Below, piece after piece: positions 6,983 through 16,225 of a stretch of 24,009 nt of DNA. Under the pieces are notes generated by a model, which was given only the letters and a program-made list of their open reading frames with translations, was not told the origin of the DNA and ran no database searches. The DNA is taken from IMG/VR virus record IMGVR_UViG_3300032265_000415, positions 1-24,009 of that record; one strand, 5' to 3'. Source of the DNA: a virus. A program made the position numbers and the translations under genes. How positions within the stretch are numbered: the first letter of the stretch is position 1; every line of letters starts with the position of its first letter.

Positions 6983-9900
6983 TTAACGGGAAGCTTGGCG
7001 TTTTGTTTCGGCGACTTGCTTAAGGAAATCTTGAGCTAGCTTAGCGCGTTGTTGTTGTAGCTGGGTTAACTGTTCACGTTTTTGAACCGCAAACTGCTGT
7101 GGGCTCATGCCGGGGGGTAAACGCTGCTCTTTAACTTTGCGAATTTCGCCTGACAAGGCATCTAAGTTAGCCTTCATGGTAGCCGCCATATTTCCAACAC
7201 CAATTTCTTTTTCGTACGTTTTACCGTACGCTGCGGCTTCTTTCTCAGCGCCCTTCTCCACTAAATCTTTATAGGTAGCCGATCTTTGCGATGCTTGTTG
7301 TAGCACCTCATAGGCACGCATAGTAATGCCGCCAGCATCTTCAGGCTGGAACATCTGACCAAACACAGGCAAGTCGGCCATTGTGCCGTCAGGTTTTACA
7401 TTTTCACTTGACGCAAGCATAGGGTTAACTATCGAAGCAACTGTCGTAAAAATACCGCCTAGATAGCTCTTGGCTAAGTAGTCTAATTTAATAGGGGAAA
7501 TCCCTAACATGTCGCCAAGCATCTTAGCCGGTTCGCTGGTTGTGTCGTAGGCACGTTTGCCGGGTTCCATTTCTTGTATACGCTTGCTTTCAATGTCCCG
7601 ACCAGTATACAAAGAACGATTTGCTACAAGTTCAATAGGCGCTTTAATAGCGGTAGGAACACCTAAAGGATTTGTAGCATTTAGCACAGCCTTAATCGCA
7701 TCAAGACCTTCTCTAGCTTTCTCATCACTGTAAGCCATGTTTACTACGGCTTCGGGCAGCGCTTTAAAAATATAGCCTGCTTCAAATGGTATAGGCAATC
7801 TAAATGCTTCTTTACCTTCTTTGCCCATTCCGGGCACAAACCAATTCAAATACTTCTGTTCAGGTGTAGCGTTCTTGTAAGAATCGTTATCTTGTTGTGC
7901 AATTGCATACAGAATCGACATACCCGCAATCATGGTGCCACGTTTGATTAACTTGTTTTGTAAGTCCAGCTTTTTAGCGTACGGCATCTTGCCAGTAAAC
8001 GCTTTGTACATTACGTTGTAGCCTTGGATAGCCGAGTTAAAGAACGGCACCATTGTATTAACCCAGTGCATAGATGGAGAAGCGCCACGAGTATTAAAGT
8101 TCATGGACTCCATCGTGGCAATCTGCGCCTGCATATCCGTCAAGCCTTGCTTGCGGAAGCTATCATAAAGAACTGAACGAGTAGAAGCATCTGCCTCAGT
8201 CGCCATCTTATCCATGAAAGCCAAAGCGCCAGTCACACTAGCTTTACCTGATTGAAGTCTAGTTACGATTTGGTTTAAATCTTCAGCACGACCTGTGTAA
8301 ATTTCACCGCCCAAAATACCTGACTCTTGCAAGTGTTTGTTAGTTAAACCAGCGCCACGTACAGCGTTGTGGACTTCCTTAAGTGATGACAGAATTGGTA
8401 CAAAATTACCGCCTGTTGTTAGCCAAGCAGACATTGGATCACGAACTAACTGCTTGTAGGCATAGAAAGGATTGCGTGTAACGCCCTTACGGAGCCAATT
8501 AGCTGGCATACCCATCAAACGCACAATACCCGGAAGCTGGGTTGGAATACCTTCCATACCCTTAACTAAAAGCTGTGGGCTAATATCGCTAAACTCAGCG
8601 TTCTTAGAGGTATCAATAATGGCATGATAGTCTTTGCCGTTAGCTTTAAAACGAATAACATCAGGGCCAATAGTGCCTTCACCTTTACGAATCTCAGCAA
8701 TACCTAAATCTTGTAGAGTTCTAGCTACGCTGGCAGTTGCATTATTACGCAAAGCCATTTCGGTAATCATATTGGTGTTAGCAACAGAAGATTTAAAAAA
8801 GTCTTGAATTTTTTGATCGCCGCCAACTAACTCGTGTAAATATGGCTGGTCTTTTAATGTACCAATACGGATAGGGTTTTCAGAACCGATAATTAAATCT
8901 ACATTGCCGCCACGTGAACGATAGTACGGTATATAGTTTTTGTTTTTAAACTCAGCGGCTTTTTCTTTAGCAATGTATCCTGAGTCAGCTAAGCTATCAA
9001 TTAAGCCGTTATTGTATTCTTGATATGTCTTAAACGCATTAACAAATGCGGGGTCAGCATCGCCTGACTTCTTGGCAGCTTCCAACATAGCGGGAGTAAT
9101 GTTAGCGCTAATCTCTCCATCGGACACCAACTTCTTATATCCAACACGCTCAGCACGTTTAGCTGCAGCATAGGCGGTAAACATTTCATTTAACGCTTGG
9201 GGATTACCCTTAGTAGACTGCAACAACTCTTCAAGAACTTGCTTCATACCGGGGCCACCGGAAGCACGAATAGTCACTTCGCCTGTTACTGGGTCTTTAG
9301 CAAATTTACGTGCGCCGTTAACAACAGTCTCGCTAGTAATATTTGTGCGCTGACCATGCATCAGCAAGTTGTACATCATCTGCGAGCCAGCGCCTTCTTC
9401 GCCCATACGACGCCAAATTTCTTTAAGCGGGGCTAATCGGTCAACAAACTGCGTATTAAAAGCAGCTAAGTTACCCTTCAAAGACTCTTTTATACCCTTA
9501 GGCTTAGCAACTAAATGCCCAGCCAACTGCGCTAGTGGGTCATTCTCGTTTTCAAACTTAGCTTTACGATATGCGGTCTGTAGGCCGGTTTCTCCTGTGC
9601 GCAACTCGCTTTTACCGCTTAGCATATCTCTAGATTTTTTAAGCATAAATAGTAAATCACTGTCTGTGACTTTACTAAACTCAATTAGGTTATGCTTTTG
9701 TAGCCATTCTCTTATTTGACCAATTAATTCTTTTATAAAACGGGCAGACTTTTGAATAAATGATTTGTCATCTAAACGGCCTTCTTCTACGTGTGCAATA
9801 AGCTCTCGTATTCCTACTAACTTTTCTTCTTCAGGAGTTAATTTAGAGTCGCTGTTTTCACGTGCTTGACGAATAGCCCGAACAACTTTGTCCATAACGC

Positions 9901-12900
9901 CCATTTCACGAGCAACATGAAGCATACCATTTTTATGCTGAGCTTCCAGTCTATCTGCTAAACGCAGTAAGCCTTCTTTACCAAGCAAACGGTCAACACC
10001 AAAGTGCCCAAATGCTTCGTGGGCTAGTGTTTTTTGGAAGTCTAAGAGGTCATAGTGCGTATTTCCAACAGCAACAATAGTGCCGTCTTTCAATACAGCG
10101 CCGTTCATTTCTCGACGTTCTGTTTCCGGAATTTGGTTTTTTACATAGTCAGGTAAACCGTCAAATGAATCAGCGTATTCAAAACGTATACCCTCAGGTA
10201 ATCCAGCCTTAAACTTTTCAGCAGCAGCAGCGGTTTCTTTTACGTTTGCGGTAAACTTACCTTTTGTTCCCAGTCTGTAGGCATTACCCAAATCATCTCT
10301 AGTAAAACGAGGGCTATACTCAGGTTCATACTCACGTTCAGAACGCAAACCTTCTTCAAGTTCTTTAGCCGCATTAGCTGTACCGCTTTTTAAAGGCTTT
10401 AGTCTTTCTTTACGAGCAGGAGCATTACCGGCTATTGCTAACGCACGTTCGCCTTTAGCAAGCTTTTGTTGCTCAGCTAAGTTTTCTTTTTCAAGCTCTA
10501 GTTCTTTGTTTAAGGCATCAACAACGCCCTCAAACTTTTTCCTGTCTTTTGTTTTTGGGCTTGCAAGTCTACGTTTCTTATCATTAACTTCAATACGCTC
10601 TTCAAGCGCTTTAATATAGGCTTTAGAATCAGCAATAATGTCTTTGCGCTTGGGTTTATCTAGTCCAAGTTGCTTACGGATAGCTTGCATTTCCTTAGCG
10701 CCTTCAGCGCTTTCTTCACGCAGCTTGGCACGTTTCTCTTCTGTAGTAAGTGGGGCTTTCTTTTCTACTACACGCTTTTGTAGAATTTCATCTTTAGTGC
10801 CGGGCAATACTACGTTGGTACCAATAACTTCTTGACGAATGGTAGGTTCAGCGGCTTTCTTTTCAAACGTAGCTTGTTCAGCTACACGTCTTTCCTTAAC
10901 ACGTTTCTCTAGCGCAGCTTGGTTAGCAACTTCAATCCTGTCAATTTCTTTGCTAATAGGGGCGGCTTGTTCGCTAGTTACTTTGTTCTCGTCAAGGGCT
11001 TCTTTTAAAACCTTACGAGTCATCTGAACAGAACGCTTATTGTTCTCGCCTTCAATAGTAAAAAATTCTCTGTCACGCGCACGAATGTCTTCTAAATACT
11101 TTTCAGCTTGCGTTACAGTTGCTTCTAGTTCTTTTACGTATTTTTTGTAGCCTTCTTTAAACTTGCCTTTTTCGCCGGCGGCAACAGCTTCGTATTGTTT
11201 AATCTTTTCTTTTGTCTGAGCAATATCAAACAACAGTTTGTATTCAAGCTGGGTACTAAATAAACTACGCAACGCATCGCTTCTAGATATTGCCGCTTGT
11301 TTATTCTCAGCAAAAGATTCTTCTAAACGAGACGTTAAACGCTCTGTTAACGACGTTTTTGTTGGCACTGCAACTTTAGCTTTTGTTCCACGAAGAGATT
11401 TTAAAATCTCTGTTTCTCTTTCCTGAAGTTTTTCAATTTTACTTAAATGCGCTTCCCTCAAACTTATAGATTTGTTAATGCGGTTATCTATAAAGTCTTT
11501 TGTATAGCGTTTTACATCGGCTTCGCTTGGTTTGTATACTTCAGGCGTTGGCTTTTTACTTTCGTTTTCAAGCTGTAATCTTACTTTTTCTAATTCAACA
11601 AAAGCTTCTTTATTTGTTTCACCAAACAACGGTTTTTTAGCTTTTTCTAGTGCAGCTTGCGCCATCTTAATAGCGTGCTGTAACTTAGTTCTTTGGATGC
11701 CGACAAACTTCATAAAGTTGGCCGGGGTAGCCCGCACTGTAGCAAGAGGCGCTAATTCTTTTTCACCAAACAAGCTACGTTGATCTGGACTTATACCAGA
11801 CGGAGCATAGCGCTCCATATCAATCTCTTCTTGCTTGGCACGCTCGGCTTCAAGACGAGCATTTTCTTTACGGCCTGCTTCTACTTCACGACGTAGTGCT
11901 TTAACTTTTTCAAGATTGGGGCTTTTCTTATTTAACTCTTCTTTAAGGGCTAATGTAGCGTCACGTTCTTGGCGTAGATTAAATCCTTCGGCTGGACGGA
12001 AACGACTTTCACCTTGCTCGTACTTGGCTTTAATACCCGCAAGTTGTTTTTCTAATTGAGTAGGTTCTTCTTCGTTGATACGTTTTAACACAGATTCATT
12101 TTTGTTAGCTACTACTTTATCCAACGTATCTTTAAGGTCAAAAGCCAGTTTTAAAGACTCATCAGTAGTTAACAGTTTTTGTTTAGCTTCGGCACGTTTA
12201 GCGTTAACTTCATTAAGAGAGTGCGTAATATAATGCCCAATTACACCCGGCGCTGCGTATGGAGAATTAATCGGTTCTGGAGAACGCAAGTCGTCTACTA
12301 AATCAGTTAACGTATCATGTGCTCTACGCTGTTCAACAACAGCTGAAGCTAATCTGTTTCTTGGGCTAACCTTTTCAGGTAACGGCTCATTGGCATTAAT
12401 TAAGTTACGTTCTTTAGCACTAGCATTTACTGCATCAACCAGCTGACCAACTAAGTGCTGGTCTTTTGGACCGAAAGTATCAGTTAACTCTTTAAGACGT
12501 TTAGCGTGTGCTTTTTCTTCTGCCGTTGGCTCAAACGCCAAGCCTTGTTGTACTGGCGCAGGAGGCTCTTCTAACTTCTCACGAGCTGTTTTGGCTTTTT
12601 CTAACTTATCTAAGGCAGCATCAAACTTGGCTCTATCAAAAGACTCGCCACTATATTTTTGTAAATCGGCATTATGCTTCTTGATTTCTTTATCAAGCGC
12701 ATCCATTTTTTCTTTTACTGTTGGCTCAGGTTTTGGTAGAGCCTCAAGTTGTAAATCTGCGGCTTCTAAAGACTTACGTAGGGTTTCTAAACTACCTGAT
12801 AATTCTCTAGCTTTTTGTGTGTCGCCAGCTTTTATGGCTTGTTGCATCTGAACTTGTACAGCCTCAACTTGTCTTTCAACACTAGGCTTAAACGTATTCT

Positions 12901-14383
12901 CAAGCATAAAGCGGTGTTGCAACATCTCGGCTTTATCTGCCTGTTCTTTAGCGGCGCCAGTTTCTCTTTCGCCTACAGTAAGTGTGCTTGGTGCACCGGG
13001 TAGTTCAGTAGCTTTAGGGGTTTCGCCTAATTGAAGTTCACGTGCTTGTTGTATCTGTTCTTGTCTTGCTGCGGTAGCTTGTTCACGTTGTGCTTTTAGT
13101 GCTTCTAAACGACCTTGTAAAGTTTGCGCTACTTCGCCTTCGGCAACAGGTGCCTGTGGCACACCGGGTCTTTTATTAATTTCTTCAAGTTGTCTTTGTA
13201 ATTCGTTAAGCTGGTCTCTACCAGCTTGCTTTTCTTCTTTAGGTAAACCCTTACCTTTAAGTGCTTCTTTAATATCATTCATCTGCTGAATGATTGGTTC
13301 ACGCTCTGCTTGTAATTGTGCTTGACCTTCGGGGCTAGCATAGTGTTCTTCTAAAACACCCGCTTGTTGTTCTCTAGCAATACCAGTTCTTTGCGCTTCG
13401 CCTTTAGCCCGTGCATCATCAATAAGCTTCTTAGCACGAGCAGGTTGTCCAGCATGTAGTAAACCAAAAAATGGAGCAACTAAGCCCATCTCTTTAGCGG
13501 ATTCTGTATATTGATTTAGCGCTTCTGGGCTAAACATTTCTTGACCGGCAGCGTAGCGTTGTCCTGCTTGACCGACTGTGGACATCAATGTACCCGCACC
13601 GGCAGCTTCTGTTGTACCTTTTAAAACACTCATTACCCTACCGCTAATTTGTGCAGTAGCATCAGCCGCTTTAATTTCACCACTTAATACTTTAGGTGCT
13701 AGTAATTGGGCTTCTTGAGTAGCCGTTTTTAAAGCAAAGCCTTTCATAACTCCGCCAACGATAGCACCGCCTAAAGAATCAACGGCTGTTTGGGCCATTG
13801 CAGGAATTAAAGCACGACCGTAATCAGGCTGTTTTCCAGCTTCTTTTTGAGCAGTAATGTTTTCACCAAAGTGAATAGGGAAGTTAGTTGCAGCAAACGC
13901 CGCAGCGCCTGCAAGAGGGGCAGCAATTAATGTTTCGGGGGCAAGAGCAGAGGCAGCAGCGCCAGCTGCAACAGGGGCTCCATATCTACCGGCTACGCTA
14001 CCAACAGCTTGTCCAACAGGCTCCGTGATATATTTGCTGAGTCCGGTACCCAATAAAGATGTAATACCTTGACGTTTTGCAACACCAATATCGGCTTCTG
14101 TAGTTGGCTCAAATTGACCAGCGGCTTCTTCTTTAGTTTCTTTACCGTATTTAGCAATATCTTCACTACCAAACAAATTGCCAAGACCTTCAAGCGCAGA
14201 ACCTGCGCCGCCTTTAAAACTAGACTTGAGAGCTGGCATGAGGCCAGTCTTTTCTTTATGCTTTGCGTATTCTTCAGGAAAAGCCTCGGGAAATTTTTCT
14301 TGAGCATATTTAAGCGCTTGCTCTTCGTTCATCCCCTCCGGGACTTTTGTATATCCACCATCAGGTAGTGTTAAATACGGCAT
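6983..14383 (-). CDS. Giant virion/ejection (polyvalent) protein, zincin-like motif plus LPD38-like region
   Basis: At 2466 residues this is by far the largest gene. Order of parts: a tag at 1-36 with LPDGG and VPEGM; Gly/Ala-rich hydrophobic segments at about 120-310 that could enter membranes; long charged coiled-coil stretches at about 315-1340; then a putative zincin peptidase with HEAFGH at 1455-1460 and RELIAH at 1526-1531, whose E1527 could be a third ligand. After about 1620 comes a globular part, and at about 1900-2330 a region like large polyvalent protein-associated domain 38, including MNFNTRG at 2094-2100 and VPFFNSAIQGYN. The C-terminus is again coiled coil. Such proteins travel in the virion and are thought to be ejected; peptidase activity is inference. 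It is the last gene of the minus block. AGGAAAA precedes the ATG. Confidence 0.85.
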   Translation of the reverse strand: MPYLTLPDGGYTKVPEGMNEEQALKYAQEKFPEAFPEEYAKHKEKTGLMPALKSSFKGGAGSALEGLGNLFGSEDIAKYGKETKEEAAGQFEPTTEADIGVAKRQGITSLLGTGLSKYITEPVGQAVGSVAGRYGAPVAAGAAASALAPETLIAAPLAGAAAFAATNFPIHFGENITAQKEAGKQPDYGRALIPAMAQTAVDSLGGAIVGGVMKGFALKTATQEAQLLAPKVLSGEIKAADATAQISGRVMSVLKGTTEAAGAGTLMSTVGQAGQRYAAGQEMFSPEALNQYTESAKEMGLVAPFFGLLHAGQPARAKKLIDDARAKGEAQRTGIAREQQAGVLEEHYASPEGQAQLQAEREPIIQQMNDIKEALKGKGLPKEEKQAGRDQLNELQRQLEEINKRPGVPQAPVAEGEVAQTLQGRLEALKAQREQATAARQEQIQQARELQLGETPKATELPGAPSTLTVGERETGAAKEQADKAEMLQHRFMLENTFKPSVERQVEAVQVQMQQAIKAGDTQKARELSGSLETLRKSLEAADLQLEALPKPEPTVKEKMDALDKEIKKHNADLQKYSGESFDRAKFDAALDKLEKAKTAREKLEEPPAPVQQGLAFEPTAEEKAHAKRLKELTDTFGPKDQHLVGQLVDAVNASAKERNLINANEPLPEKVSPRNRLASAVVEQRRAHDTLTDLVDDLRSPEPINSPYAAPGVIGHYITHSLNEVNAKRAEAKQKLLTTDESLKLAFDLKDTLDKVVANKNESVLKRINEEEPTQLEKQLAGIKAKYEQGESRFRPAEGFNLRQERDATLALKEELNKKSPNLEKVKALRREVEAGRKENARLEAERAKQEEIDMERYAPSGISPDQRSLFGEKELAPLATVRATPANFMKFVGIQRTKLQHAIKMAQAALEKAKKPLFGETNKEAFVELEKVRLQLENESKKPTPEVYKPSEADVKRYTKDFIDNRINKSISLREAHLSKIEKLQERETEILKSLRGTKAKVAVPTKTSLTERLTSRLEESFAENKQAAISRSDALRSLFSTQLEYKLLFDIAQTKEKIKQYEAVAAGEKGKFKEGYKKYVKELEATVTQAEKYLEDIRARDREFFTIEGENNKRSVQMTRKVLKEALDENKVTSEQAAPISKEIDRIEVANQAALEKRVKERRVAEQATFEKKAAEPTIRQEVIGTNVVLPGTKDEILQKRVVEKKAPLTTEEKRAKLREESAEGAKEMQAIRKQLGLDKPKRKDIIADSKAYIKALEERIEVNDKKRRLASPKTKDRKKFEGVVDALNKELELEKENLAEQQKLAKGERALAIAGNAPARKERLKPLKSGTANAAKELEEGLRSEREYEPEYSPRFTRDDLGNAYRLGTKGKFTANVKETAAAAEKFKAGLPEGIRFEYADSFDGLPDYVKNQIPETERREMNGAVLKDGTIVAVGNTHYDLLDFQKTLAHEAFGHFGVDRLLGKEGLLRLADRLEAQHKNGMLHVAREMGVMDKVVRAIRQARENSDSKLTPEEEKLVGIRELIAHVEEGRLDDKSFIQKSARFIKELIGQIREWLQKHNLIEFSKVTDSDLLFMLKKSRDMLSGKSELRTGETGLQTAYRKAKFENENDPLAQLAGHLVAKPKGIKESLKGNLAAFNTQFVDRLAPLKEIWRRMGEEGAGSQMMYNLLMHGQRTNITSETVVNGARKFAKDPVTGEVTIRASGGPGMKQVLEELLQSTKGNPQALNEMFTAYAAAKRAERVGYKKLVSDGEISANITPAMLEAAKKSGDADPAFVNAFKTYQEYNNGLIDSLADSGYIAKEKAAEFKNKNYIPYYRSRGGNVDLIIGSENPIRIGTLKDQPYLHELVGGDQKIQDFFKSSVANTNMITEMALRNNATASVARTLQDLGIAEIRKGEGTIGPDVIRFKANGKDYHAIIDTSKNAEFSDISPQLLVKGMEGIPTQLPGIVRLMGMPANWLRKGVTRNPFYAYKQLVRDPMSAWLTTGGNFVPILSSLKEVHNAVRGAGLTNKHLQESGILGGEIYTGRAEDLNQIVTRLQSGKASVTGALAFMDKMATEADASTRSVLYDSFRKQGLTDMQAQIATMESMNFNTRGASPSMHWVNTMVPFFNSAIQGYNVMYKAFTGKMPYAKKLDLQNKLIKRGTMIAGMSILYAIAQQDNDSYKNATPEQKYLNWFVPGMGKEGKEAFRLPIPFEAGYIFKALPEAVVNMAYSDEKAREGLDAIKAVLNATNPLGVPTAIKAPIELVANRSLYTGRDIESKRIQEMEPGKRAYDTTSEPAKMLGDMLGISPIKLDYLAKSYLGGIFTTVASIVNPMLASSENVKPDGTMADLPVFGQMFQPEDAGGITMRAYEVLQQASQRSATYKDLVEKGAEKEAAAYGKTYEKEIGVGNMAATMKANLDALSGEIRKVKEQRLPPGMSPQQFAVQKREQLTQLQQQRAKLAQDFLKQVAETKRQASR

Positions 14384-14409
14384 AAATTTTTCCTAGCAGT
14401 TTGCAGGTG

Positions 14410-16215
14410 TTACTTGTATTCTTTTCCGCCAGTTGGCGCTGTACTACTTAGTAGCCCGGGTATAAATTGTTTTTTTAAACCTTCTTCATCTAAACCACTA
14501 GTTTCAAGATAGTGCTTTTTCAAAGAAGGACTCTTACTAAGTATCTCGTATTTTATCGTATTAATTGCCTGTTGACGTTGCGCTGGATTATTTAAATCAA
14601 AGTTGGAGTATTTAGTCATTCCTTTGATTCGGTCTTCAGCCGTTTTATCTAACCCAGCTATCATTTGGTCGTACTTGAGAGCTTGCGCGTTTTGTGCGGC
14701 ATTAGCGTAATGTTGTTGATATACCTTGTTTCTTTCCATAGCAGCTTGAGCAGATAGTCCTGCGGCTTCACCAGTCATGTTAGCTTTTTGTGCATCTGCA
14801 TAAGACTGAAGACCCTGTAAACCACCAGCGCCTATATTAGACAGACCGTACGGTGAACGCTGTCCAGCAATACCTAAACCAGCAGCCATCAAAGCCAAGC
14901 CGGGTGCTTGCTTTCTAGATTGCTCTAGTCCTGCCATGTACTTATCAAGCATAGATTGAGAACTGTCGGTTGTTGAAGGTGCTGTCGGTGTTGTAGGCGC
15001 TGTTAATGTGGTTTGATCTTTGTTAGTTACAGGAACTACCGGTTCTGCTGGCGCTGCTGGTGCGGCAGCTGGTTTATTTAATTCTGGCGCTACTTGTGCC
15101 GCTGAATATGCTTCTGGGGTTGAAGCTCCAAAATAACTTTTTGCGCCCTTAGCAATACCGCTAATACCTTTCTTTATATCAACGCCCTTATTTTTTAAAC
15201 GTGTATATGCAAGTTGTAAATCGCGGCCAGCTTCAGATTCTGCTGCTTCTGTTGGAGGATAGTAGTAACCCTCATCATCCATAGGCAAATCCCCGCCTCC
15301 AGCTAAAGAAACAATACCGCCTTGAGCAAGATTAGCTACGTACATGCGGGTTTCTTTAGGCACGGCTTTTTCTTTGCTGCCGTGTTTAAGCCACTTATCT
15401 ACGTTGCCCGGACCCCAGTTGTAAGCCATAGCAGCTAACTTAGGGTCTTTGTATTTGTGTTCTAAACTAGCTAAATATTTAACACCGCCGTTAATATTTT
15501 CATATGGGTCATTTAGATTTGTAACGCCAAGTTCTTTAGCTGTTTTAGGCATCAACTGCATTACACCGGTAGCGCCAGCTTTAGATACTGCATTAGCTGG
15601 GTCTTTGTGGCCGCCAGTCTCTTTGTGCATTACGTGTTGTACTAAATCCCAAGATGCGCCATGTTTTTTAGCTGCTTCGGCAGCAATATCTTTAAATGTA
15701 CCAGTTGCTGCAGCTATTCCTTGTGGTGCTGCAGTTGGAGTAATAGAAGAATAAGGTGTCAGTTTTGGGTTAGCAACAGCCATAATGCCAGCACCTAAAC
15801 CACCTAAGTCGCCTTGACGTGCCATTAACGAATCTAGCTCTTCTTGGTCTGTCTCTTGTTCATCTTCATCAGGGTCAGTAAAACCACCAGTAGCAAAAGA
15901 TACTAAACCACCACCGGCACCCATCGCAGGTTCGCCCATAGATTCCATAGTAGGAGCAGGTAGTTGGTCTATGCCAGCTTGAGGTTGCGGTAAATCACGA
16001 GCAAGCATTTGGTCACGCACTGTAGGTTGTTTAGCGCCCATTTGCGCTTGTTGACCTTTGTTTGCGGCTTCTAATTTATCGCGCTGTTGTTTAGCGGACA
16101 TGGCAACAGCCATAGGCAAAGAATTATCTTTTCCCTGTAAAACAGCTAATAAACGAGAGTCAGGGAAGATGCGCGGATCGAGCGCCATCTTATACATTTG
16201 TTCCATGCCGAGCAT
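14410..16215 (-). CDS. Virion-associated lytic transglycosylase (SLT domain), 601 aa
   Basis: Residues about 170-295 form an SLT-type lysozyme-like domain. HKETGG has the likely catalytic E199; GATGVMQLMPKTA is at 214-226; AMAYNWGPGNV is at 262-272. This enzyme class cleaves the MurNAc-GlcNAc bond of peptidoglycan, here probably to open the wall locally during DNA entry. The N-terminal 100 residues are Gln/Ala-rich and disordered-looking, with a GG motif at 101-111 (GGGLVSFATGG); a second GG motif is at 299-308. The C-terminal half is Pro/Ala/Thr-rich (about 370-420) and then helical and Gln-rich. It lies between the Gln-rich protein and the giant protein, as expected for a core/ejection component rather than the lysis endolysin, which is separate at 21739-22332. 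Confidence 0.88.
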   Translation of the reverse strand: MLGMEQMYKMALDPRIFPDSRLLAVLQGKDNSLPMAVAMSAKQQRDKLEAANKGQQAQMGAKQPTVRDQMLARDLPQPQAGIDQLPAPTMESMGEPAMGAGGGLVSFATGGFTDPDEDEQETDQEELDSLMARQGDLGGLGAGIMAVANPKLTPYSSITPTAAPQGIAAATGTFKDIAAEAAKKHGASWDLVQHVMHKETGGHKDPANAVSKAGATGVMQLMPKTAKELGVTNLNDPYENINGGVKYLASLEHKYKDPKLAAMAYNWGPGNVDKWLKHGSKEKAVPKETRMYVANLAQGGIVSLAGGGDLPMDDEGYYYPPTEAAESEAGRDLQLAYTRLKNKGVDIKKGISGIAKGAKSYFGASTPEAYSAAQVAPELNKPAAAPAAPAEPVVPVTNKDQTTLTAPTTPTAPSTTDSSQSMLDKYMAGLEQSRKQAPGLALMAAGLGIAGQRSPYGLSNIGAGGLQGLQSYADAQKANMTGEAAGLSAQAAMERNKVYQQHYANAAQNAQALKYDQMIAGLDKTAEDRIKGMTKYSNFDLNNPAQRQQAINTIKYEILSKSPSLKKHYLETSGLDEEGLKKQFIPGLLSSTAPTGGKEYK

Positions 16216-16225
16216 AATTTATTCC

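Noticed and set aside
10638-12851. Several plus-strand open frames of 62-86 codons
   Set aside because: They lie opposite the coiled-coil part of the giant protein, with Ser/Leu/Phe-rich products expected from the complement of Lys/Glu/Ala-rich coding sequence.
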